Part shown: positions 52,095 through 62,841 of the stretch, piece by piece
Position numbering within the stretch: the stretch's first letter is position 1
Layout of the letters: every line of letters starts with the position of its first letter
DNA from: Marsupella aquatica
Taxonomy: Eukaryota; Marchantiophyta
NCBI GenBank assembly: GCA_973895155.1
Contig: OZ316899.1
Span: 10,106,001-10,170,000 of the forward strand
Reading direction: 5' to 3'
Length of the DNA: 64,000 nucleotides
Program-made: the position numbers and the translations under genes
The notes under the pieces: model-generated
Databases searched by the model: none
What the model was told of the DNA's origin: nothing
What the model saw: only the letters and a program-made list of their open reading frames with translations

Positions 52095-52114
52095 TAAGTG
52101 TGGTCTTTTGTTTT

Positions 52115-52132
52115 TGGCGCCGCTGCCGGGGA
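52115..52132 (+). other. Gypsy primer-binding site (tRNA-Asp type)
   Basis: tggcgccgctgccgggga matches the 3' end of plant tRNA-Asp (complement of TCCCCGGCAACGGCGCCA) with one mismatch. It lies 20 bp inside the LTR end, a somewhat long gap. Confidence 0.8.
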
Positions 52133-52194
52133 ATCCTTCTTCTTGTTTGACGACACGAAGGAGGGGAGCTACGTCTATTGGGAGTTCAAACCTA

Positions 52195-52289
52195 TCAACC
52201 ACAACGCAACTTGCGACGGTTGATACGTGAGAAGTTTGTTGGTTACTTTGTTATTGTACGTCAACCACAACGCATCGTGCGACGGTTGA
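52195..52289 (+). repeat. Two copies of a 29-bp hairpin in the gypsy leader
   Basis: tcaaccacaacgca...tgcgacggttga occurs at 52,195-52,223 and 52,261-52,289. Each can fold with TCAACC pairing GGTTGA. Position between primer site and gag suggests RNA dimerisation or packaging; that is inference. Confidence 0.65.
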
Positions 52290-52349
52290 TGTTTACAAAT
52301 ATTGCTTTCTGAGACATTGGTGTAAGTTTGGAATGCAGGTCTCAATGGG

Positions 52350-55300
52350 ATGCCGAGAGGGAGAAGGGGAGGTAGAGGAAGTCCCCAACACACACGTACC
52401 CCAAGATCAGAGCTAGAAGGGGGGCCCTCTTGGATTGGGACCAGACGACGAGTTGCTGCCGAAGAACGCTTACGGCTTGCAGAAGAGAGGAGGTTGCCAC
52501 TGGTGCTGGAAGAACAAGTTGGTGTGCAACAGGAAGAGGCTCAACGTAATGAGGCCATATGCCCAGACGAAGAGCCAGACATAGATCACGAGCGAGAAGA
52601 AGGAGAGCCCTTTGTGTTGGTGCAGTCTGAGTTACAAAATCTGATCCCAGAGCTCACTGCATTGCCACAAATCATCTCACACCTATCATCGGTGCTGTTA
52701 CCGGTGGCCCAACAAGCGCCATTACCACCTGTGTTGATACAGGCACCGGCTGCACCGATGGCAGCTGCACAACGTACCCGTGTTCAGTACGTACCCTTCA
52801 AGGGGAGACCAAAGGATGATCCAGACGAATGGATTGAGGAGTTTGAAGGGATTGCCGAAGCTAATGGGGAGTCTGCACATAAGCTCACTATCATTCCTGG
52901 AATGATGAGAGGGGAGGCAGGTCCATGGTTCATTTCGTTGTTGGCCAACGTGAAAGCTGATTGGGCTCTGTTCAAGCAAGCCTTCTTGAAGGAGTTCAGA
53001 TCCATAGGAGTGGAGGCCACCTCACTATTAAAGGTGGGCCAACTCAGGATGAAGAAGAAGGAGTCATTACGGAGGTTTTTGCAAAGGTTCCAAAAGCTGG
53101 TACGTCGGATCCAAGCCCGTACCGATGATGCTATGCGTCAAGCCTGGTTTGTGGCTGCCCTACCAAGCAAGATGGGGTTCTTTGTACGTCAAGCCAAGCC
53201 AACCACATTGGCTGAAGCTATTGCAGCAGCGGAGTCATACACCGCAGCTGATGCCACAAGCAAGCGTTGCCGAAGAAAGAAGCTGAAGCCGGTTGACAGT
53301 TCCTCCAGTGAGGAGTCGAGTGGATCTGATTCAGATAGTAGTGATGAATCTGAGGATTCTGAGAGTACTACAGAGTCAGACACTACGGAGTCAGAAGCTG
53401 AAAGACGAAGGAGGAAGAAGAAGAAGTTGTCAAAGAAAGTCAAGAAGTCCTCTCACCGTGAAGTGATACTACCCACGGTGGCCGTTACACCATTGTCTAC
53501 GGCAAGACGCCTGAAGGAGCAAGAGGCCAGATATGATGAGCTGACGGAGCAAATGAAAGCGTTGAAAGTACATTTTGCCGGACTCAAACCTGAGAGGAGA
53601 AAAGTTCCGGTGGAGAGAGCCAATGTGTGGTGCACCAAGTGCATGAAGTTTGGTCATGCCCCGAAGGAGTGCCCAGCGGGAGAACCAGCCAAGGTTTTCC
53701 AAGTACGGGAGGAGGATGTTGAGGGGGCAAGCTACTCAAATCCTTCATATGCAGCGGAAGGGCCAATAGAGTACTTCATGGAGGAGCCACCAGAGGCCAA
53801 CGTGTATAGTGTACAACCTCTCAACCCGGGACCACGGAGCATTCATGGAGTTTCAACAAACGCCGGAGCACCCGCATACTCCAACTATCCCAACGCTAAC
53901 CCAGGGAATCGACCACCGTACCCTGGAGTGAGGAAGATCCCTATTTGTTACAATTGTAGAGTGGCGGGCCACTACGCTAATGTGTGCCCAGAGCCCACCC
54001 GTCAAGGCAATGGAGATTTTGCCCGGCTGTGTCAACTATGCAAGGGGGAGGGTCATCTTGCACCACACTGCCCAACCTTGGAGGCGTTCAAGGCTCAACC
54101 GATTGGGGCACAAGAGAAGAAGGGGCCGCCACCTCCTCTGAAAGAAGCTAGCGTCAACTTTCTCACCACGGAAGCAGTCGACACCCCTCTAATCACTAGA
54201 AGAGAAGAAACCGTAGTGAACATTCCCAAGCAAAGGATGACCACCATAACGGAGGAGGTGGTACCGCTAGTCGTTGTAGTATCTCCAGTTGTTGAGATAC
54301 CGGTGGTTGTTGTTGCAACATCTACGGAAGTTGAAGTTGCTAACCCCTCACCCCCAAGTCATGAGTGGACTCATGCTGAGAATCTACCGGAGGAAGACAG
54401 CGACGAGGAGAGAAGGCATTACTCTTGTTACCGAGTCTCCACTCGATCCGGCAAAAAGAAGGGCAAGTCCGAGCTCAAGCAGAAGTACAAGGAGGTGCAT
54501 CAAGCTTCCACATCGGGTACCTCACACGAACCGGAGGTGCCACCCATGGAGGATAGTGACTTTGATCGGGACAACCCCAAGTTGTTCTATCCGAAGGTGG
54601 GAGAAGAGGTACGTAAGCAGTTGGAGGAGCTAGAAGCACAAGCCATGCAAGCGGCCATTGACAAAGACATGGAGGAGGCAAAGGCCAGAAAGAAAGCGGA
54701 GGAGAGGGTTGTTCGTTGGAAACCGGGAGAAGAGGTCATCCCACCCATACCTCCTGCAACCGCGTACAACATTGCTCAAGACATTCTGGATTGCCCAGTC
54801 AGTGCCACAATTGGTCAACTATTACGGGATAGCTCCCTATACCGTCGCCAAGTCAAGGAGATTCTCATGAGGAGGAGACGTAGAAGAAGGTTACCCAAAG
54901 TTGGGGCTGACCCCATACAAGTCAACTGGGTCACGGAGGATTTGGGTGCCCCAGAACTCACGGTGGACATCAATGGATGTGCAATACGGTTTGTACCGGT
55001 GGACGGGGGCTCGGGAGTCAACATCATGACTGAGGAGACGGCAAACCGGTTGGGGTATACAGAGTTAGAACCACCGGCACGTGCCATGAGGTTGGCTGAT
55101 GGTGCACGGGTGGTGCCGTTGGGGTGTCTCACCAAGATTCCAACAATGATTGGGGGAAAATCTTTCCCCCTCAACTATTTGGTGATGCGACCCGTTCGGC
55201 CGTACGGTTTTCCCATTTTAATTGGCAGGCCATGGTTGTATGTGGCCAAGGTCACAAGTGATTGGGGCAAACGGCAGTTTCGGTTTGGTATCCCCACTAT

Positions 55301-58184
55301 CACTATTCCATGGTCAGCGGAGTCACCTCACGGGGAGACTACGACTATGGAGGAGGAATATGATTCAGAGGTCACCTCAGATGAAGACGAGGATGAAGTA
55401 TACATGGTGAAACTGATTTCTCACCTCACGGAGGAAGATGTTTTTGGCCCCGGAGTTGCTACTCAAGAGCATGCAGTAGAGGAATCAGTTAGCCAAGTGC
55501 ACGCTGTTCTAGAAGAGATGGAAGACGAGCGAAGCAAAATTGTGGAGGCTGAACCTCTAGAGATTCATGATAGGGAGGCAGAGGATCACCCCGAGGAGGT
55601 GGAAATGCAAGCCCACACGATCATGTTTGATGATGAGCAAAGAGAGCAGTTTTTGAATGACATCCTGGATGATGACTTTAGAGAGGAGCTATTGTCACAT
55701 TACAAAGAATCTGACGTTGAAGAAATAATGGCCCATGTGACAAAGGATCCACCTCCATCCCGACCAGACCAGGAGGAGAGTGATGCACCGGTGTATGGAG
55801 GGATGAGGCTCGCACGGTTGGAAGAAACCTTTGATGAGGAGACACGCAACAAGTTGGACGTGATCAGGCCGGAGCAGTACACAAAGGTGGAAGTGGGTGA
55901 GGGCAAGACACTCAACATTGGTAGTAAGTTGGATGCTACGGAGCAACGCACGATTCAGGAATTGTTGAAAGAGTACCAAGACGTATTTGCGTGGAGCCAC
56001 CAAGATTTGAAAGGAGTGCCACCTGAGTTTGGTGAGCACAGCATTGACCTGATGTCAGGAGCACGACCTGTGAGGCAACGCCAATACCGCCTCAACCCCA
56101 AATACTCACTCATGGTGAAGGAGGAGATTGACCGTTTGTTGGATGCAGGATTCATTTATCCGGTCATGCATAGTGAGTGGGTGTCACCCATCGTAATCGT
56201 GCCCAAGAAAAAGGGGCCAGACGGGAAGGTGAAAATACGGGTGTGCCAAGATTTTCGAAAGTTGAATGATGCGACCAAGAAGGATCACTACCCGCTACCG
56301 TTCACGGATATCGTGTTGGACATGGTAGCAGGTTGGGAGATATACAGCTTCTTGGATGGCTACTCTGGGTACAACCAAATCTGGATACGGGAGGAGGACC
56401 AACTCAAGACGGCTTTCACAACAGAGTGGGGGATTTTTGCATTCCGGAGAATGCCTTTTGGGTTGTGCAATGCCCCTGGCATGTTCCAACGGCTCATGAT
56501 GAATATATTTCATGACTTTTTACGCAGGTTCTTGGAGATCTTTATTGATGACTTTGCTGTCTACGGCAAACGAGTCAAGCATCCGGAACACTTACGGTTG
56601 ACTTTTCAGCGGTGCCGGGAGACTTGCCTGAAGCTGCATCCGGAGAAATGTTTCTTTGGAATTGAGGAGGGAATCCTATTGGGCCACAAAGTGTCTGCAC
56701 GAGGGATTGAAGTTGATCGTGAGAAGGTCGCCGTGTGGGTAGCAGTCTCATTTCCCAAGAATGTGAAGGAAGTGAGAGGGTTCTTGGGGTGTGTTGGCTA
56801 CTACCGACGCTTCATCAAAGACTTTGCCAAGGTAGCCATGCCACTCACTTCCATGTTGAAAAAAGGAAGTGAGTTTGAACCTACTCCTTCCCGTCAGGCT
56901 GCTTTTGATGAATTGAAGAAACGATTGCTAGAGGCCCCCGTGCTCATTACGCCCAATTGGAATAAGGAATTCCATGTTTACGTAGACGTATCAGGATTTT
57001 GCATCGGTGCCGTTTTGAGTCAGTTAGATGATGATGGAAGAGACCATCCCATCTACTTTGCCAGTAGGCAGTTGGCCCCGGCAGAGAAAAACTACTCACC
57101 CACCGATAGGGAGGCACTTGGTATCATCTACGCTTGTAAGAAGTATCGTCATTATTTGTTGGGGTACAAGGTTGTGTTCCACACGGATCACAACAGCTTG
57201 AAATACATGGTCAACAAGCCAGATCTGTCCGGGAGAATTGCACGTTGGGTTTTGTTGCTACAAGAGTTCAACTATGAGGTGAGAGTAAGATCGGGGAAGA
57301 GTCATAGCAATGCAGACTTCTTCTCCCGTATTGAGGGAGCATCTGACTCCCAGGAGATTGATGATCGGTTCCCGGATGAGGAAGTGTTCAGCGTGAATAC
57401 AGAGGCCACTACTTGGTATGGAGAAATTTTGGAATTTCTCCGCACGGCTAGAGTTCCCTCACGTTTGGGCCCGGAGAGAGCAGCAGTGTTTTTGCGTAAG
57501 ACAGGTCCCTACTTGCTTGTGAAGGGAGTACTTCACAAGTACGGCATGGATGGCCGACTTCGTCGTTGTTTGGAGGAAGCGGAGATACGTACAGTCATGG
57601 CAGCATTACATGAGGAGGAAGCTGGTGGCCACTTTGCACGGGAGACCACCGCAAGGAAAATACTAGATGCTGGATATTGGTGGCCAACTCTCTTTCGGGA
57701 TGTACACCGGTACATCCAGCGATGTGATCCGTGCCAGCGTCAAGGCAAACCAGGGCCCTCCTCACGACACCCATTGGTGCCCATACTTCCTCTTGCACCC
57801 TTTGAGAAGTGGGGGGTGGACTTCATTGGCCCTTTCACTCCCATCACACGAAGAGGGAGGAAGCGCTACATCATTCTTGCAACGGACTATGCCACCAAGT
57901 GGGTGGAGGCCCGAGCTACTGCCAAGGATGATGCCAACACCACGGCACGTTTTTTGTATGAGCAGATTTTTACACGATTTGGTCCACCATTGGAGTTGGT
58001 AAGTGACAGGGGTACTCACTTCCTCAATCATACGATTGAACGTTTGACGGAGAACTACTTGATCTCACATAGGAAGACCACTCCGTACCACCCTCGAGCC
58101 AACGGGCTCACTGAGAGAGCCAACGGGATCATGGGCAAGATCCTCAACAAAACGGTTCCGCTCACAAGACCGATTGGGATTTGA
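52350..58184 (+). CDS. Gypsy gag-pol polyprotein, truncated by a frameshift in integrase
   Basis: The ORF is 1,944 codons from MPRGRRGGRGSPQ. The gag domain covers about residues 140-300 (FKGRPKDDPDEWIEEFEGIA). There are three CCHC knuckles: CTKCMKFGHAPKEC (about 427), CYNCRVAGHYANVC (about 533) and CQLCKGEGHLAPHC (about 562). The protease is near 884 (VPVDGGSGVNIM). The reverse transcriptase has MHSEWVSPIVIVPKKKG and FIDDFAVYG (about 1,398), then RNase H (VYVDVSGFCIGAVLSQ, about 1,543). The integrase has its HHCC finger (HFARETTARK ... CDPCQRQGK, about 1,757-1,790) and the DDE core (GVDFIGPF, LVSDRGTHF, NGLTERANG). The frame is lost in the tract around 58,150-58,160 and stops at 58,182-58,184. 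Protein from this copy would lack the integrase C-terminus. A Ser/Asp/Glu-rich linker follows gag. Confidence 0.93.
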   Translation: MPRGRRGGRGSPQHTRTPRSELEGGPSWIGTRRRVAAEERLRLAEERRLPLVLEEQVGVQQEEAQRNEAICPDEEPDIDHEREEGEPFVLVQSELQNLIPELTALPQIISHLSSVLLPVAQQAPLPPVLIQAPAAPMAAAQRTRVQYVPFKGRPKDDPDEWIEEFEGIAEANGESAHKLTIIPGMMRGEAGPWFISLLANVKADWALFKQAFLKEFRSIGVEATSLLKVGQLRMKKKESLRRFLQRFQKLVRRIQARTDDAMRQAWFVAALPSKMGFFVRQAKPTTLAEAIAAAESYTAADATSKRCRRKKLKPVDSSSSEESSGSDSDSSDESEDSESTTESDTTESEAERRRRKKKKLSKKVKKSSHREVILPTVAVTPLSTARRLKEQEARYDELTEQMKALKVHFAGLKPERRKVPVERANVWCTKCMKFGHAPKECPAGEPAKVFQVREEDVEGASYSNPSYAAEGPIEYFMEEPPEANVYSVQPLNPGPRSIHGVSTNAGAPAYSNYPNANPGNRPPYPGVRKIPICYNCRVAGHYANVCPEPTRQGNGDFARLCQLCKGEGHLAPHCPTLEAFKAQPIGAQEKKGPPPPLKEASVNFLTTEAVDTPLITRREETVVNIPKQRMTTITEEVVPLVVVVSPVVEIPVVVVATSTEVEVANPSPPSHEWTHAENLPEEDSDEERRHYSCYRVSTRSGKKKGKSELKQKYKEVHQASTSGTSHEPEVPPMEDSDFDRDNPKLFYPKVGEEVRKQLEELEAQAMQAAIDKDMEEAKARKKAEERVVRWKPGEEVIPPIPPATAYNIAQDILDCPVSATIGQLLRDSSLYRRQVKEILMRRRRRRRLPKVGADPIQVNWVTEDLGAPELTVDINGCAIRFVPVDGGSGVNIMTEETANRLGYTELEPPARAMRLADGARVVPLGCLTKIPTMIGGKSFPLNYLVMRPVRPYGFPILIGRPWLYVAKVTSDWGKRQFRFGIPTITIPWSAESPHGETTTMEEEYDSEVTSDEDEDEVYMVKLISHLTEEDVFGPGVATQEHAVEESVSQVHAVLEEMEDERSKIVEAEPLEIHDREAEDHPEEVEMQAHTIMFDDEQREQFLNDILDDDFREELLSHYKESDVEEIMAHVTKDPPPSRPDQEESDAPVYGGMRLARLEETFDEETRNKLDVIRPEQYTKVEVGEGKTLNIGSKLDATEQRTIQELLKEYQDVFAWSHQDLKGVPPEFGEHSIDLMSGARPVRQRQYRLNPKYSLMVKEEIDRLLDAGFIYPVMHSEWVSPIVIVPKKKGPDGKVKIRVCQDFRKLNDATKKDHYPLPFTDIVLDMVAGWEIYSFLDGYSGYNQIWIREEDQLKTAFTTEWGIFAFRRMPFGLCNAPGMFQRLMMNIFHDFLRRFLEIFIDDFAVYGKRVKHPEHLRLTFQRCRETCLKLHPEKCFFGIEEGILLGHKVSARGIEVDREKVAVWVAVSFPKNVKEVRGFLGCVGYYRRFIKDFAKVAMPLTSMLKKGSEFEPTPSRQAAFDELKKRLLEAPVLITPNWNKEFHVYVDVSGFCIGAVLSQLDDDGRDHPIYFASRQLAPAEKNYSPTDREALGIIYACKKYRHYLLGYKVVFHTDHNSLKYMVNKPDLSGRIARWVLLLQEFNYEVRVRSGKSHSNADFFSRIEGASDSQEIDDRFPDEEVFSVNTEATTWYGEILEFLRTARVPSRLGPERAAVFLRKTGPYLLVKGVLHKYGMDGRLRRCLEEAEIRTVMAALHEEEAGGHFARETTARKILDAGYWWPTLFRDVHRYIQRCDPCQRQGKPGPSSRHPLVPILPLAPFEKWGVDFIGPFTPITRRGRKRYIILATDYATKWVEARATAKDDANTTARFLYEQIFTRFGPPLELVSDRGTHFLNHTIERLTENYLISHRKTTPYHPRANGLTERANGIMGKILNKTVPLTRPIGI

Positions 58185-58747
58185 AGTTGTTGGCTGCCAC
58201 TTACGCTTACAACCTGGCTCACAAGACTACCACGGGCCACAGCCCCTATTTCCTTGTGTTTGGACAACACTCTCTTGTGCCGGTGGAATTTGAGGTTCCA
58301 ACCATTCGAATCCTAACACGGGAAAGGGAAGGGGCAGAAGAAAGTGTCGCTTCACGGATCCAACAGTTGGAGCAACTCACGGAGACACGAGAAGAGGCTT
58401 TGACACATACGGAGCAGGAGCAAGGCAAACGCAAGTCACATTACGATTCCCGTCTCCGTCGTGTGTCCATTGAGGAGGGAGATTTGGTGCTCCTCTACGA
58501 TAGCCGCTTCATGCATTTCCCCGGGAAGTTGCATACACGGTGGATGGGACCCTACGTAGTGGATGCCGTCTACTCCAACGGCTCGGTTCAACTCAAGACA
58601 TTGGAGGGGCAACTACTCAACACACGGATCAATCAAGAGCGCCTAAAGAAGTACTACACGGAGGAAGAGTATGGTGCTCGCGGGGGCGCTTCGCAATTAA
58701 GAGAGGAGCTATGTGACGGGTACCCCGTCACGGGAAGTCACACATAA
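58160..58747 (+). pseudogene. Gypsy integrase C-terminal region in a shifted frame
   Basis: Directly after the frameshift, the other frame encodes LLAATYAYNLAHKTTTGHSP, YFLVFGQHSLVPVEFEVP and GDLVLLYDSRFMHFPGKLHT, then RWMGPYVVDAVYSNGSVQLK. This is the integrase GPY/F module (G-P-Y present). It then runs into the 3' LTR and stops at 58,745-58,747. A single-base insertion or deletion explains the split. There is no chromodomain. Confidence 0.9.
58697..58711 (+). other. Candidate polypurine tract
   Basis: The purine-rich stretch aagagaggag (58,699-58,708) lies just before the 3' LTR start at 58,712. It is the expected place for plus-strand priming. The final cta between the tract and the LTR is unusual. 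Confidence 0.55.
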
Positions 58748-59071
58748 CTGGTTGCAAAGGCCGATACCTTGTTAATAGTCAATGTAAATAAGCCATTTTT
58801 TAATTTTTAGTTAATTCCGTCATTATAGGTTGATGATGCCCCAGGTGACTTTATATTCTTTCTCTCATAATAGTTCTAAGATTTGCGGCGACCTAAGTGG
58901 GCAAATATTTTGGGACCTTGAAACTAGCCAGGACCAGCCCCATAGGACTTACCGTTTTGCTTCAAGAGCTATTGTTGAGACCCCCATTGCAAAGTCAGGA
59001 GAGGGGGGGGGTTTTTTTTAAATAAATCCCTCCTCAGGAGGGCGAGTCCCATTAGTGGCCGTCCGAGAGAA

Positions 59072-59447
59072 AGAGGGGCTGCCTCGCGAGCCCATAGGGC
59101 TGCGTGCCCGGGCGATTAATGGGGCTCCGCGAGCTGAAGGGGCTGCCTCGCGAGCCCATAGGGCTGCGTGCCCGGGCAATTAATGAGGCTCCGCGAGCTG
59201 AAGGAGCGCAAGCGAGCGGGGGGGGGGAGTTAAAGGGCCTCCCGCGAGCTGGGAGGATCACGCGAGCGGGGGGGAGTTAAAGGGCCTCCCGCGAGCTGGG
59301 AGGATCACGCGAGCGGGGGGGAGTTAAAGGGCCTCCCGCGAGCTGGGAGGATCACGCGAGCGGGGGGGAGTTAAAGGGCCTCCCGCGAGCTGGGAGGATC
59401 ACGCGAGCGGGGGGGAGTTGAAGGGCCTCCCGCGAGCCGGGAGGAAT
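59072..59447 (+). repeat. Tandem repeats in the 3' LTR
   Basis: Same arrangement of two about 67-bp units and five 47-bp units as at 48,330-48,705, with no change in copy number. Confidence 0.9.
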
Positions 59448-59868
59448 GGCCGCGCGCCCTGCATAGGGCCGCGCGCAGGAGGACGCAAGGGTAAGGCCCG
59501 AGAAATGGGCCGGGGCGCATGGCGAAGGCGCCAGGAGTTTTTTCGGTTCTATTTTTTTTTCCTTCCTTTTTCTTTCCCTCTTCCTTTTGCACGACCCTCT
59601 CATTGCCGAAAGCAAAAATGGGGTTCTTCTCTCTCTTGCCGGAAGCTCTCTCCAGATTCTAATTATTTTTGAAGCTCTCTCTTTCATGGTGGATTAGTGG
59701 GGCTTGCTGGCGTCATTCTTCCAGGCATTAGTGGCGGCCGCACGGAGTAGTGACGGGAAATTGAGAGAATTTAAGTGATCGGGCTACGGGGGCTGTTTCG
59801 GGCCAGGGAATTGACATTGCCACGGGTGACGGGATTGGTGATTGAGAAATTGATTTCGGGATGCATGG

Positions 59869-61725
59869 ATGCTAGATCAACCAGAGTTTAGTGCGTCACG
59901 CATTCGGAGATACAAGGCTGCTTACCGTGACTACGTGGAGACTCGGATTACACGGGAAAGGGAAGAGAGAGAAGTTATGATGAGCACGGGATTGGCAGCG
60001 GGTTCCTCACCGGTGGGTAGGAAGATTTTTCGTCGAATTTATCCCAAGACCTCCACCAAGGTGATGGAGGATTGTCGGAACATTTTCCAAGCCACCGGGC
60101 TTACAGAATTCATGAAGGTGGAGATTACCATCCCTTCAGGGAAGAGCTGGGACATTGAGGCCGGGATGGAGTTCCGAACGGAGGGAATCTACTTTGAATG
60201 TCTCAAACGTGTAGTGCCCCATGTGGAGTTGGCTAAGCTATTGTTTCTTGAGAATCAGAAATTCTCATTCACACCTCGGAATATCAGGGGAGAACTCACG
60301 TTGAAAATGGTGGCCACTTGGGTGACCAATCCTACCTCCACCACCGCCATCCCTCTTTCTGCTGTCAAGGATGTTGAGTATAAGGGCTTCCTGGCCAAGG
60401 TGCATCAACGGGTTCTTGGCAACGTGCAATCCGGAGTGCTGAATGAGGAGCATTTCGTGGTAGCTATGGACATCAAGAACTACCCAGCCCATGTGTACGG
60501 ATGGTGGTGCTACGGATTGAAGAAGCTATTGGCCGCTGAGCCCGGGAGTGTGAAACCAGGTGGGGCTGTACATTTGATGGGGTCATTTGTATTGGCCAGG
60601 GCAGAAGGGTTGATTGGTTCTCCGGGGCATGAAGACACGGGATCATCTCTCACCACGGAGATCCGGAGTATTGCCACTACCGTTTTAGGGAAGCTCACGG
60701 AGGAATCATTGTCTGCTGGTGGGGAGGATAATAGAGAAGAAGAGAACCAGGAGGATGATTGCACATTGGAGTGGCTTGAATCACTCGTGGGAGATCCGAA
60801 ACAGCCTCTGGAATACAACATTCCGGATGTTTACTTGGCAGAGCTACGGGATTTCAGAGAGGGAGTCCACGAGGGACTCAAGCTAGTCCACGCATTGAGG
60901 GAGTCTCTCAAGCACGCCACAGTCAAAGTAGAGACGTTAGAGCAGAGCATCCTGTCACTGAAGGAGGTGATCAAGACCAAGGAGCAGACCATTCATGAGA
61001 AGGTCAGGCACATCAATGCAGCTCACGTAGAGATCACCAACTTGAAGGGAGCTTTGTCCACCAAGGCCAAGGAAGCAGAAGAAGTAGGAGCGTTGAGGCA
61101 AGCATTGGCCAAAGAGAAGCAAAATTCTGGAGAAGTGATGGAGTGGAGGAACCAGGTGGGAGCACTACGGAGTCAGGTGGCAGCCTTTGAGACACGAGCG
61201 AAGAGAAGTGAGGCCCTGAGTCTAGGGAAACGGAAGAGTCCCGGCACACCTGGCTCCACACTTTCCCCGGATGTGATCTCCCAAGCTATCGAGATGGTGG
61301 TGAAGGAGGTTAGTGGGAAGTATGGACCCTTGTTGGATGGAGCCAAGAAGAGTCAGGAGAAGAGTAAGAGCTTGGAGAAGAAGCTCCGGGAGGTACGGAA
61401 ATCGTTACGGGAGGCTCAGGTCAGTACGGGGATGCCACCCAGGTCTGTCACCCCCGGGACTCCCATGGCCACGGGGCAAGTTCTACCGTTGGAGTTGCGG
61501 TCCAGAGAAGAGGCTACCCTCTGGAAGGACACAATTGGTGAGGGGTACATCAAGGCGTGGCAGGCCTTGGCTGCTTTGAGGAAGCGCGGGAGCAGCAGCA
61601 CTAAGAGTACTCCGTCGAAGAAGAAGAAAAGTACGGTGGCACTCACTCCCGTGAGTGATGAGGAGGAGGACCACTCACGGGGCACAAGTCCGGGCACCGA
61701 GAGCGAAGAAGAAGAGGAGGATTAG
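59869..61725 (+). CDS. LTR-encoded 618-residue protein, 3' LTR copy
   Basis: Intact and two residues different from the 5' copy (Met to Thr near residue 104, Gly to Arg near residue 546). Domain layout is as described for 49,127-50,983. Expression of this copy would use the 3' LTR promoter and read toward flanking DNA. Confidence 0.8.
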   Translation: MLDQPEFSASRIRRYKAAYRDYVETRITREREEREVMMSTGLAAGSSPVGRKIFRRIYPKTSTKVMEDCRNIFQATGLTEFMKVEITIPSGKSWDIEAGMEFRTEGIYFECLKRVVPHVELAKLLFLENQKFSFTPRNIRGELTLKMVATWVTNPTSTTAIPLSAVKDVEYKGFLAKVHQRVLGNVQSGVLNEEHFVVAMDIKNYPAHVYGWWCYGLKKLLAAEPGSVKPGGAVHLMGSFVLARAEGLIGSPGHEDTGSSLTTEIRSIATTVLGKLTEESLSAGGEDNREEENQEDDCTLEWLESLVGDPKQPLEYNIPDVYLAELRDFREGVHEGLKLVHALRESLKHATVKVETLEQSILSLKEVIKTKEQTIHEKVRHINAAHVEITNLKGALSTKAKEAEEVGALRQALAKEKQNSGEVMEWRNQVGALRSQVAAFETRAKRSEALSLGKRKSPGTPGSTLSPDVISQAIEMVVKEVSGKYGPLLDGAKKSQEKSKSLEKKLREVRKSLREAQVSTGMPPRSVTPGTPMATGQVLPLELRSREEATLWKDTIGEGYIKAWQALAALRKRGSSSTKSTPSKKKKSTVALTPVSDEEEDHSRGTSPGTESEEEEED

Positions 61726-62841
61726 ATAGGCGTACGGACGTGGGTGTACGGCCTCCAGATTTCCAACATTTTAGTGGGGGGTCACTCATGGGCTTGTTGG
61801 GATGAGCTCGCGGAGCTGATTCCAACAAGAGGCGGCGCTCCTCAAACGGAGCCAGGATGAGCAAGTTATGGCCTGGAGAACTTATGTTTTTGCGGTACGG
61901 AAACGGCCATAACTCAGGCGTCTGAAGTCCGTTGAGGGAGCGACTTAGTGATTCGGAAGCAGGAAAAGAAGAGCTATCCAGGGGTGAGCTCAGGTGTGCA
62001 CTTGGAAGGGCACCTAGTTTCGGCCATTTTGGGGTGCCTCTCACTTTCAGGGTTCACGTGTACTGTTGGGGCGCCGTCGAAGGCACCGTCGGCCCCCTTG
62101 TTTTGGGTTTAGGGTTTTAGCAGCATGTGTGTGCCGCATGCTCCTCTTCAGTTTAAGGATTTCTCTTAGTGCAAGGTTTTAGCGGCGCCGCTAGGGTAGC
62201 CGCCACCGTTGTGACCCTGTGAGGGGTGCTTTGGTGTGATTTTTCAGTATTTAGGGGGATAGCCCCGAAGTAGTTAGGGGGACTCAGTGTGAAGTTAGCA
62301 AGGAGGGATAGAGTGGAGCCTGAGGAGTTTGAAAGCGTGTTCAGAGTAGTGAGGGGGAGCCATACTCATTGTCCGGAGAGGCAGGAGTTGAGTAGACGGC
62401 AGGAGGCCGGGTTACTCATGCAATGTGTATCGTTTTTCCCAAGAGATATGGATCTGTACATTTGACTTGATGGGCTTTTGTTGTGTGTTCCTTCTCCCTT
62501 TTTCGCTTTCCGAATTGTGTTCTCCCGTTCTATGATTTGAAGAAACTTGCTTGGTTTGAGTCGGCCTTGTGAGTAGGGGTGGTGACAGCACTCTTTGGGT
62601 GACTCCGAGTGAAGGTGTAGTGGGGTAGTCGGCAGGACTTGATCAAAAGCTGTGGGGTGAGGGTAGTCGGTAGACTTGATCAAAACCTACATTTCCGGGA
62701 GCGGAAACCAAAATACTCATCCTGGTGTGAAAAGAATCCAAATAGCGTCCCTCCACGACCCCGTAATACGATACCAACGGTTTAAGCGAAGAAAAGTGCG
62801 GTTTGCACGTATTAACCGTTGGAGAGGCAAGTGACAGCCAT

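Larger units (their letters stand above)
47970..62836 (+). mobile_element. Young Ty3-gypsy retrotransposon with 4,125-bp ORF-bearing LTRs
   Basis: Two 4,125-bp direct repeats (47,970-52,094 and 58,712-62,836) start TGTGACGGGTACC and end GGCAAGTGACA. They are flanked by gccat (47,965-47,969 and 62,837-62,841). I count four base differences, all transitions, plus two homopolymer length changes, so insertion is very recent. The interior has a tRNA-Asp-type primer site, a gag-pol ORF in gypsy order (PR-RT-RH-INT) without a chromodomain, and a short purine tract before the 3' LTR. The tRNA-Asp primer fits the Tat/Athila/Ogre side of plant gypsy elements. Confidence 0.95.
58712..62836 (+). repeat. 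Gypsy 3' LTR (4,125 bp)
   Basis: This twin of 47,970-52,094 has the same length. Differences seen include A/G near 59,506, C/T near 59,620, T/C near 60,179 (Met/Thr in the ORF) and G/A near 61,504 (Gly/Arg), plus G8/G9 and A4/A3 runs near 59,000. Confidence 0.93.

Noticed and set aside
47970-62836. Segmental tandem duplication of a host gene encoding the 618-residue protein
   Set aside because: The repeats have TG...CA ends, a gccat duplication, a primer site and gag-pol between them, so they are LTRs.
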